Translations under genes and position numbers: made by a program
Shown here: positions 53,627 to 59,580 of the stretch, piece after piece
Layout of the letters: the number at the start of each line of letters is the position of its first letter
How positions within the stretch are numbered: the first letter of the stretch is position 1
Notes under the pieces: model-generated
Told to the model about the DNA's origin: nothing
What the model saw: the letters and a program-made list of their open reading frames with translations, nothing else
Databases searched by the model: none
NCBI RefSeq assembly: GCF_005049105.1
Contig: NZ_SUKA01000007.1
Span: 124,001-188,000, forward strand
Length of the DNA stretch: 64,000 nucleotides
Direction of reading: 5' to 3'
From: Sphingobacterium alkalisoli
Lineage (GTDB): Bacteria; Bacteroidota; Bacteroidia; Sphingobacteriales; Sphingobacteriaceae

Positions 53627-54166
53627 CTAAAACAACGCAATCTGCTTATTGCTCACAATAGCCTCGTGCAACATCATCGGGATCGTAAGCACCGTATCCT
53701 TAATTTCCCCTTTCCTTTTGTCCAGGCGCTGGCGCTCGCGGTAATACCAGCGTTTTAAATTATCAAACGTCAGATCATCCTCCGAAAACTCATAATAATC
53801 GATAAAACGGCGAATGTTATAATCCACAAAATTATCCGGTCTATTCGGGTGATGGCACCAGCGGTACATCTCCTGCTTAATGATCGTATCCATCGTACGC
53901 GAAAATCCCTTGATATTTTCATTCGAAATGAATCCACCGTATTTGCGCAACATGCCATCCGACACATATACATCAATCCATCCACCAAGATCATGTTTAC
54001 GACATGGGCGAACCTTTCCCGGATCCAGTTTATCAAACGGCTCCATCACCCGCTTAAGCAGCAAGGTGATCACGTTATCATCAGATAGAATCAATTGCGG
54101 ACCAAATAAATGTTGTACATAAGTCTGTACATGAGGCTCTACGGTTAGACGGATAAGATTAGACAT
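53627..54166 (-). CDS. Phage protein of unknown function, about 179 aa; candidate DNA-binding regulator
   Basis: The start is set at ATG 54164-54166 (MSNLIRLTVEPHVQTYVQHLFG), since an upstream start would lie within an inverted repeat. The N-terminal segment resembles a family found in Bacteroidota mobile elements. The C-terminal part has a helix-turn-helix-like stretch (LTFDNLKRWYYRERQRLDKRKGEIK). The gene has its own promoter and operator and lies against the TGTCCA arrays, so it is the natural candidate for the protein that reads TGTCC. That link is inference only. Confidence 0.6.
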   Translation of the reverse strand: MSNLIRLTVEPHVQTYVQHLFGPQLILSDDNVITLLLKRVMEPFDKLDPGKVRPCRKHDLGGWIDVYVSDGMLRKYGGFISNENIKGFSRTMDTIIKQEMYRWCHHPNRPDNFVDYNIRRFIDYYEFSEDDLTFDNLKRWYYRERQRLDKRKGEIKDTVLTIPMMLHEAIVSNKQIALF

Positions 54167-54171
54167 AACGA

Positions 54172-54194
54172 TTTGGTATTGTTTACCAAATATA
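54172..54194 (-). promoter_or_regulatory. Promoter and operator-like inverted repeat of the 179-aa gene
   Basis: A host-type -7 box TATATTTG (54187-54194, minus strand) is overlapped by the inverted repeat TTTGGTA-n5-TACCAAA (54172-54190). A repressor bound here would block the promoter. Confidence 0.5.
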
Positions 54195-54253
54195 ATCAAT
54201 ATAAATCATTACATATCAAACAATTAATACAAAAAAGACACGTAAAAAATATA

Positions 54254-54280
54254 TTGGACATGACTGGACACGGTTGGACA
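54254..54280. repeat. TGTCCA iteron cluster C (three copies, minus orientation)
   Basis: TTGGACA, CTGGACA and TTGGACA at 54254, 54264 and 54274, an exact 10-bp period. Confidence 0.72.
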
Positions 54281-54370
54281 CGATTTAACGACAATAAAGC
54301 AATAAATATATGGTATAATAATAGATAATATATTAATAATCATACATATATAACTATCTATTCATTGCTA
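54281..54370. other. AT-rich core between iteron arrays, candidate replication origin
   Basis: 90 bp with 17 G/C by count, no ORF. Flanked by three inverted iterons on each side (clusters C and D). The layout fits an origin with a DNA unwinding element; divergent control region is the alternative. Confidence 0.45.
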
Positions 54371-54395
54371 TGTCCAGTATGTCCAACGTGTCCAA
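54371..54395. repeat. TGTCCA iteron cluster D (three copies, plus orientation)
   Basis: TGTCCA at 54371, 54380 and 54389, 9-bp period, inverted relative to cluster C. Confidence 0.72.
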
Positions 54396-54432
54396 GCAAA
54401 ATAAGGAAATTTGAGAAAACAAGTATAAAAAT

Positions 54433-54455
54433 AAAAAAAACCACTCGATGAGTGG
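54433..54455 (-). terminator. Terminator of the early operon
   Basis: 6-bp GC-rich stem (54450-54455 with 54441-54446), 3-nt loop, eight U in the minus transcript. It closes the long leftward early transcript before the iteron region. Confidence 0.75.
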
Positions 54456-54489
54456 CTTCATAAACTTTAACATTAACTAAATTTGCAAA

Positions 54490-54759
54490 ATGAAATCAGC
54501 AACCATTACAGTAAGAGGAAAGACAACAACATTCGAATACATTGTGCTCAATCTTCTGGGTACTATTTACGCAAAGGTTACATGGGCAAACGGGAAAACA
54601 ACCCACTTTTACAAAGGGCTATACCATGACAAAACAAAATGGGAAAATAGGGGAATTCCCGATGACCTTATAGATGTTATATCGGAGATATTTAACAAAG
54701 AAACCCCTATCCCTGAACATGCCGTTGACAGCTGGACAACACCAGGTAAATCTAGTTGA
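54490..54759 (+). CDS. Plus-strand phage protein, 89 aa
   Basis: One of few plus-strand phage genes. A host-type TAAATTTG box (54478-54485) sits 4 nt before the ATG, so the mRNA should be leaderless and independent of late control. The protein begins KSATITVRGKTTTFEYIVL and is beta-rich with no known motif. It is divergent from the 179-aa gene across the iterons, so it may be expressed in the prophage state or be part of the switch. Its 3' end overlaps the next gene by 8 bp. Confidence 0.6.
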   Translation: MKSATITVRGKTTTFEYIVLNLLGTIYAKVTWANGKTTHFYKGLYHDKTKWENRGIPDDLIDVISEIFNKETPIPEHAVDSWTTPGKSS

Positions 54760-54952
54760 CATACTCTCTAACAAAGTATCCCAGCCAAAATACATCTACA
54801 AAAGAAAGCGTCTGGCCTCTTTTAGGCTCTATAGTTATATACTCTTTTTCTCGTCTTATATCGCACTTCATAGCTATGCCTATGCCTGTAGTATTTGTTT
54901 TTAAAGCCTCCTGTATGGCATCAATAATATACTCTTGTGATGTTATTTTCAT
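54752..54952 (-). CDS. Small phage protein, 66 aa
   Basis: A plausible short early gene (MKITSQEYIIDAIQEALKTNTTGIGIAMKCD) with balanced composition and alpha/beta pattern. Convergent with the plus-strand 89-aa gene. Function unknown. Confidence 0.6.
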   Translation of the reverse strand: MKITSQEYIIDAIQEALKTNTTGIGIAMKCDIRREKEYITIEPKRGQTLSFVDVFWLGYFVREYVN

Positions 54953-55008
54953 TATTCAAATATAAATTAGTGATTCATTTCTCATTTACGGTTTACCGTA
55001 CCATTCAG

Positions 55009-55233
55009 CTAAAAACTGCGCTTCCGATACACGATCTTATACCCACCAACTTCCACCGTGTCCAGCGGCATTACACCGCTGGCATATACCAATTCACCAT
55101 CCTGATCGTAAATAAATAGCATTGCATAATCGGGTTGGTCATATCGAGGTAGATCCGGCTTTTCGCAGGATGAAAAAATAAGTATACCTAAGAGCATGGT
55201 CATTACCATTAATTCTATTTTTGTATTTTTCAT
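55009..55233 (-). CDS. Small phage lipoprotein, 74 aa
   Basis: An N-terminal signal with lipobox IFSSC (Cys 23) is followed by a short acidic domain (LFIYDQDGELVYASGVMPLDTVEVGGYKIVYRKR). A phage-encoded surface lipoprotein could act in superinfection exclusion or lysis, but no evidence decides. It is separated from the PAPS-reductase-like gene by 11 bp. Confidence 0.65.
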   Translation of the reverse strand: MKNTKIELMVMTMLLGILIFSSCEKPDLPRYDQPDYAMLFIYDQDGELVYASGVMPLDTVEVGGYKIVYRKRSF

Positions 55234-55244
55234 AGTTTTAAAAT

Positions 55245-56219
55245 TTAATTAGGTCCACAACTTTCGCCAAATGCGCCAGCTGGTAACAACCATTCCTCAT
55301 GATCGTTAAAAATTATTTGTTCAGTGTATTCTTTTGATGTAGCTATAGTAGCTAGATCTTTGGTAATATTTGGATATGGATTTCCGCACTGGATTAGCGT
55401 TTTTAAATCTGTATTTCGCTTCATGGTTACGCCAAAAAGATCTTCATATGCGATCAATTCCGATGCAATATTTGGGCTTACGACATTTGCGCTAGCAAAC
55501 TGGTCAGCATTACCAAAAATGCAAAACTTACATGAGCAGCGGCTCCAACCCATATAATAGCATGGATGAACCCTAACCCGGTATTGTTTAATAATGTCCC
55601 ACACCTGTTTTTCGGTCCAGTCGCGCAATGGCCTCCAGCGGTCTATAACACGTGGCACTTTCCCATTTCGAAGATCTGACCGGTCCGGTTCAAAAATATT
55701 ATACTTTGCTCTCGCAGACGATTCCTCCCCACGTTCGCCCGACAATACGCAAACCCGCAATCCATTAAAACGTTCCTGGTTACGAATAGCAGTAGCACAT
55801 ATATCGATTTTCAAATAAGCCGAACACCAACGTACTTTGAGATCTGCGCTAACTTGGGGAAATCTTAATCGTGTGGCGAGCTTTCCCAGTACACCACCAA
55901 CTTTTTTAAGTATACCACCTGGACATTCAAACCAAGTTGGTGCAGTCTTAGCATTATCACGCAGCATTTCGCGCTTAAATCCGCCTTCTTTCCATGAGAA
56001 ATAGATCTCAATACCGAACGCTTGGGCAAACTTTCGACAATAATCGTGCGTACACTCCCAGTCCATAAATGTAGCTTCATCCGATCCGCCATCAATATCG
56101 TGATGCCATAGTTCAATCCTAGACGGATGTATCCCAATAGAAAGCAAATAAAGCACCAAGGAAATAGAATCCTTTCCCCCGGAAAACGCGATGATATATT
56201 TATCATAGCTATTTTTCAT
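55245..56219 (-). CDS. Phosphoadenosine phosphosulfate reductase-like PP-loop protein
   Basis: A 324-aa adenine nucleotide alpha-hydrolase-type enzyme. The PP-loop SGGKDS is at residues 13-18, and RCSCKFCIFGN carries paired Cys near residue 230, as in phage PAPS-reductase-like and DndC-like proteins. A phage copy is more likely to serve nucleic acid thiolation or another modification than sulfate assimilation. It follows a cytosine methyltransferase and a 45-aa gene (ATGA overlap), suggesting a DNA-modification group. Confidence 0.85.
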   Translation of the reverse strand: MKNSYDKYIIAFSGGKDSISLVLYLLSIGIHPSRIELWHHDIDGGSDEATFMDWECTHDYCRKFAQAFGIEIYFSWKEGGFKREMLRDNAKTAPTWFECPGGILKKVGGVLGKLATRLRFPQVSADLKVRWCSAYLKIDICATAIRNQERFNGLRVCVLSGERGEESSARAKYNIFEPDRSDLRNGKVPRVIDRWRPLRDWTEKQVWDIIKQYRVRVHPCYYMGWSRCSCKFCIFGNADQFASANVVSPNIASELIAYEDLFGVTMKRNTDLKTLIQCGNPYPNITKDLATIATSKEYTEQIIFNDHEEWLLPAGAFGESCGPN

Positions 56220-56353
56220 TGGTTTAATACTTTATCCTTCAATTCCATTGTCATACGTAGCAACTCCCTTGCTACTTCTTCATTCATTTTACCGTCAGTA
56301 TATTCGGATTTTATGAACGATTCTATCGTTTCTATTTCTGCGTATATCTCCAT
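56216..56353 (-). CDS. Small phage protein, 45 aa
   Basis: A short gene missed by length cut-offs. It starts at ATG 56351-56353 inside the end of the methyltransferase gene (22-bp overlap) and its TGA overlaps the ATG of the PP-loop gene. The acidic helical product (MEIYAEIETIESFIKSEY...) ends ELKDKVLNQ. Tight coupling on both sides is the main support. Function unknown. Confidence 0.7.
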   Translation of the reverse strand: MEIYAEIETIESFIKSEYTDGKMNEEVARELLRMTMELKDKVLNQ

Positions 56354-57531
56354 TGTTCTATACCTTTAAAAATTTCGAATACCACCTCAGGCACTACCGC
56401 ATTGCCGTAGGCCTTTATACTTTCAGTTCTCCATTGAGGAAAGGTAATTCCGTCCAATCCGAAGGGAACCCCATCATTTCCGCTACAAACCGGGGGTTGA
56501 GTTGGGAAGTTTTCCCATCCCGTTGTTGACAATGTTCCCCTATCATCACCGGAATATTGATTAATATATCTGATCTCATTTTTCCGCTCGCCCGGAATAG
56601 TGCATTTGGACTTACACTTGGTTTGTGGTCTCGTTGGGTTGGTGTAGGCAACATTTGGCGTACAACTACATCCCTGAGATTTGATAACATCATTCTCCCG
56701 GGCCGCGTTTCCGTCATTTCTTTTAAAACTGCTTTGTCCGTTTTTGGAGACATATGATCCATCGTCGTAGGTGTCGGTAAAAGGTTGCTCCGTGCTAGCT
56801 CCGATAAATTGCTGGTGAATATCTGCCCGGATGGTCTCTTTTTTGTCATCGCTGTTACCTTTTGTCCCCCTCTCTTTCCTTCCGATGCCGTGGGCGTTGG
56901 CAACAACCTTAGATCCATAAAAACACTTTTCCGATCTTCGCATGTCTTCAGTCCCTGTGTCTGCACGGTTGGCAATAAACCAGATTCTATCTCTTCTGTG
57001 CGGCGCGCCGACGGCACAAGCTGGAATAACAATCGGTTGGACTGAATATCCGATTCGTTCAAGGTCTGCACAAACTGTTTCGACAACATATTGTTGGTAC
57101 TCCGATACAATTTCTTCGTCAACTTCTCCGAAAAAATCGGCTTGGCTTTCCACATGAGTTTTGTAAGCCTCGGGTTGTACCATACTGACGAGACCAGCAA
57201 CATTTTCACCAACAACCCAAGTTGGTCGGATTTCGTCAATAGCTCGGAGCATTTCCGGCCAGAGGTAACGGTCATCTTCCGTGCCTTTTCGTTTTCCGGC
57301 AACGCTGAAAGGTTGGCATGGGAATCCCCCGGATAATATGTCGACGATTCCTCTGTAAATAGTGAAGTCTGTTGTTTTGATATCTTCATAGCATTTTGCA
57401 TTAGGCCAATAGTGTTTTAGTATTTTTTGTCCAAAAGGGTTTATTTCGCAGTGGAATAAGTTATTCCATCCCATCCACTCAGCAGCTAAATCGAAACCGC
57501 CTATACCCGAAAATAGTGATGCGTGGTTCAT
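56332..57531 (-). CDS. DNA (cytosine-5-)-methyltransferase
   Basis: A 399-aa C5-methylase with the ordered motifs: I (SLFSGIGGFDLA), IV with catalytic Cys 72 (GGFPCQPFSVAG), VI (Glu-Asn-Val at 109-111), VIII (APHRRDRIWF) and X (AYGNAVVPEV). The stretch between VIII and X is long, charged and low in complexity; it is also read in a second frame on the same strand. No restriction enzyme gene is adjacent, so it is a solitary phage methylase that may protect DNA from host restriction. Starts by ATGA-type overlap with the HTH gene. Confidence 0.95.
   Translation of the reverse strand: MNHASLFSGIGGFDLAAEWMGWNNLFHCEINPFGQKILKHYWPNAKCYEDIKTTDFTIYRGIVDILSGGFPCQPFSVAGKRKGTEDDRYLWPEMLRAIDEIRPTWVVGENVAGLVSMVQPEAYKTHVESQADFFGEVDEEIVSEYQQYVVETVCADLERIGYSVQPIVIPACAVGAPHRRDRIWFIANRADTGTEDMRRSEKCFYGSKVVANAHGIGRKERGTKGNSDDKKETIRADIHQQFIGASTEQPFTDTYDDGSYVSKNGQSSFKRNDGNAARENDVIKSQGCSCTPNVAYTNPTRPQTKCKSKCTIPGERKNEIRYINQYSGDDRGTLSTTGWENFPTQPPVCSGNDGVPFGLDGITFPQWRTESIKAYGNAVVPEVVFEIFKGIEQWRYTQK
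56415..57389 (-). CDS. Overlapping same-strand ORF within the methyltransferase gene (LPTP-repeat protein)
   Basis: A 324-codon open frame lies wholly within the methylase gene in another frame of the same strand. Start could be ATG 57387-57389 or the in-frame ATG 57399-57401. The product has features of a recurring phage family: TSGRKCSELL, RLLFQLVPSARRTEEIE, four LLPTPT/MLPTPT-like repeats and TSQLNPRFVAEMMGFPSDWTELPF (cut here in reading). I recognise similar proteins next to phage C5-methylases. Function is unknown. Random frames rarely stay open this long, and the repeats argue for a real coding sequence. Confidence 0.65.
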   Translation of the reverse strand: MKISKQQTSLFTEESSTYYPGDSHANLSALPENEKARKMTVTSGRKCSELLTKSDQLGLLVKMLLVSSVWYNPRLTKLMWKAKPIFSEKLTKKLYRSTNNMLSKQFVQTLNESDIQSNRLLFQLVPSARRTEEIESGLLPTVQTQGLKTCEDRKSVFMDLRLLPTPTASEGKRGGQKVTAMTKKRPSGQIFTSNLSELARSNLLPTPTTMDHMSPKTDKAVLKEMTETRPGRMMLSNLRDVVVRQMLPTPTQRDHKPSVSPNALFRASGKMRSDILINIPVMIGEHCQQRDGKTSQLNPRFVAEMMGFPSDWTELPFLNGELKV

Positions 57532-57677
57532 TTCTTTAATTTCTTAGTTATCTGATAGCTCACAGCAGTAGCATTCACATTGAAACGTTCACCCAGCTGC
57601 TTAAGACTAAATTGCCCAGTCTTAAAAAGTTTGTACATTTCGTCGATCTGACTAACTGTGAGCTTGTGCGATGTCAT
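57528..57677 (-). CDS. Small helix-turn-helix protein, 49 aa
   Basis: Start set at ATG 57675-57677, which overlaps the stop of the exonuclease gene (TAATG). The product is nearly a bare HTH (KLTVSQIDEMYKLFKTGQFSLKQLGERFNVNATAVSYQI), like resolvase/Trp-repressor-type domains in phages. Likely DNA-binding regulator. Stop overlaps the methylase start. Confidence 0.75.
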   Translation of the reverse strand: MTSHKLTVSQIDEMYKLFKTGQFSLKQLGERFNVNATAVSYQITKKLKK

Positions 57678-58291
57678 TATATAGCCCTCCCTAACACCCA
57701 ATATACCGCACACACCTCTTCGATCTGCACTAGGCAATCATCAACTGGGTGATGCGTTTGTACCAGCTGCAGACTTTCCACCACATCCGGGCAAATATTT
57801 ACGTAGGTCCGCGCATCACGCTCATTGTAGTATTTCCAAAGATCTTCGCATCCTGCGTTAGCATGGTTTAATATCACACAGTCAAATGCTGGCGAATAAG
57901 CCCACACCCGTACATTCGCAATGACACAGTTTCTTTTAAAAAATCCTTCCAGTTCCCAAAGCGCATACGCTAATTTTTCCTTACCGCCCAAAGCCTCTTT
58001 GCGTACAGCCGGATCCTGATCCGCCCACCACATTATCGTATCAACGGACATAGTACGCCCATCATCAAACTGATCGCGATAATCCAGTTTTTTATAAAAA
58101 ACATCATCGCAGATATTTCCCGTTTCGATGTTGAATGCCACAGCAGCTATACTTAATATGGCGGCACTGGGTTTGGTATCCAATGTTTCGAGATCGATCA
58201 TCACATCGGTATATTTCTTTTTGAACATTACATTAGATTTAAGGTTGTCAATTCGTTGCTTTTCAGCATTTAGTAATTCGGCGTAGGTCAT
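57677..58291 (-). CDS. 3'-5' exonuclease (DEDD, Rv2179c-like)
   Basis: A 204-aa RNase H-like exonuclease. Active-site acids: Asp 33 and Glu 35 in MIDLETLD, an Asp in SPAFDCVIL, and His/Asp in HHPVDDCLVQ. The MWWADQDPAVRKEAL stretch is typical of the Rv2179c-like phage group. Likely role in phage DNA or RNA processing. Overlaps the ASCH gene by 4 bp. Confidence 0.88.
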   Translation of the reverse strand: MTYAELLNAEKQRIDNLKSNVMFKKKYTDVMIDLETLDTKPSAAILSIAAVAFNIETGNICDDVFYKKLDYRDQFDDGRTMSVDTIMWWADQDPAVRKEALGGKEKLAYALWELEGFFKRNCVIANVRVWAYSPAFDCVILNHANAGCEDLWKYYNERDARTYVNICPDVVESLQLVQTHHPVDDCLVQIEEVCAVYWVLGRAI

Positions 58292-58989
58292 GATAAAAAG
58301 TCTTTAGGTTTATCCACTACTTTGTATTTGTACACCCATACCCACGGGTTCTTTTCCCAAGATTCAATACCATTGATAGATTGCCACAACGTCATAAAGG
58401 AAAACAACTCATTACATCCATAATCCAGCGTTAAATAATTGAAGTATAAGCGGCATGTTTTACCCTCGACATAATCGACGCCTTCCTCTCTTGCATCGCG
58501 ATGAAATATATCACGTAACCGTTCCACTCTGACATCAGTTACTTCTAGGAAGATCCGCGCAGCCTCTTTAGGCATATGGATAGAAGGTTTCCAAACAAAT
58601 GGTTCAGGGTGATGTAAAATCCGTACTGGATTTTCGGAACAAGTGCCATCCCTGTACTCGTAATGAAGAATTATATCATCGGTGATAGATTCAGGTCTCT
58701 CTATCTCTGCGATAAAAAAACTTTCCCTACCCCACATCACATCACCCACCTGGTATTTACTTTTTACCTTGTATCCCTCACCCTTATCGTTCACGAATAT
58801 TGCATTCGTTTCCAGTGGTCCCGGCGCAGCTTCTTTGCTCGAATCCCAAAGCCTTCTTTTAAAGGATATCGTTTTAAAAGAATCCGAATCACTTTGCAAT
58901 CCTTTAACGATCCGACGAGTTTGCGTTTTTCTTCCTTCCAGGTTAGCCATTACCATAGGCGTACTGAATAATATTGGTTTATTTGCCAT
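58288..58989 (-). CDS. ASCH-domain phage protein, 233 aa
   Basis: The N-terminus (KPILFSTPMVMANLEGRKTQTRR) is a common phage signature, with ASCH-type strands after it (YQVGDVMWGRESF; ARIFLEVTDVRVERLRD). ASCH domains are PUA-like and thought to bind RNA or modified nucleic acids. The C-terminal half ends ESWEKNPWVWVYKYKVV, also typical. Function unproven; context is early, next to the exonuclease. Confidence 0.82.
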   Translation of the reverse strand: MANKPILFSTPMVMANLEGRKTQTRRIVKGLQSDSDSFKTISFKRRLWDSSKEAAPGPLETNAIFVNDKGEGYKVKSKYQVGDVMWGRESFFIAEIERPESITDDIILHYEYRDGTCSENPVRILHHPEPFVWKPSIHMPKEAARIFLEVTDVRVERLRDIFHRDAREEGVDYVEGKTCRLYFNYLTLDYGCNELFSFMTLWQSINGIESWEKNPWVWVYKYKVVDKPKDFLS

Positions 58990-59323
58990 CTTTCAAATCG
59001 ATTATTTGGTCTAACCTTTTTTCAACAGCCCAGGGCAAAGAGGTGCTGTCAAATGAATAATAATCAGCCTGCATTATGAATATAGCCGGAAGGTTCACTT
59101 TATCTACATAGTCCAATGCTATCTCCAATTCGGGAACAGAACGTATCTCATCAATAATTAGGATTTCCGCATCCCTTTTACGTGGTACATCGAATAAATA
59201 GCGCACACTATGCGATAATAAAAAATGACAATTCAGCCCGCTATTATCAACAAGCTCTTTGGCTTTAGTAGTCTTACCACTACCTTGTGATCCTATGATC
59301 AATGTTTTTTTCTTCATCTCCAT
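58979..59323 (-). CDS. Small P-loop ATPase, 114 aa
   Basis: Walker A GSQGSGKT (residues 11-18) and Walker B-like AEILIIDEI are clear, but the protein is short, without a lid or helicase motifs. A minimal P-loop NTPase of this kind occurs in phage early regions. Substrate unknown. It overlaps both neighbours slightly. Confidence 0.75.
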   Translation of the reverse strand: MEMKKKTLIIGSQGSGKTTKAKELVDNSGLNCHFLLSHSVRYLFDVPRKRDAEILIIDEIRSVPELEIALDYVDKVNLPAIFIMQADYYSFDSTSLPWAVEKRLDQIIDLKDGK

Positions 59324-59577
59324 TTTATTTTTAGATTAATACCCTTTTTAACTATAGATCCCGATTCCCATTCCATGATCAAAATGGTAGGACGTTCCAT
59401 CGGCGCACCGAATAAGTAAAGTCCGCTATTCGCCCTTTTTTTTCGATCAGCCCGTTGTACCTCCAGCGCCTTTGTTTTAATATCTTCCTCGGAGGCACCA
59501 GTTGGTAATTCAAAGTATAAGTACCCGAAACTCTGATTTGCAAAAAATTGCGTTATCTGATAAGTCTTATTTTCCAT
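59314..59577 (-). CDS. Phage protein of unknown function, 87 aa
   Basis: Short soluble protein (MENKTYQITQFFANQSFGYLYFELPTG) encoded 3 bp after the primase-helicase gene and overlapping the ATPase gene by 10 bp. Alpha/beta with a basic C-terminus. No family recognised. Confidence 0.7.
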   Translation of the reverse strand: MENKTYQITQFFANQSFGYLYFELPTGASEEDIKTKALEVQRADRKKRANSGLYLFGAPMERPTILIMEWESGSIVKKGINLKIKWR

Positions 59578-59580
59578 TTT

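Noticed and set aside
53041..54400. TGTCCA repeats as a CRISPR array
   Set aside because: Repeats are only 6-7 bp at 9-11 bp period with no spacers; they are iterons, not CRISPR.
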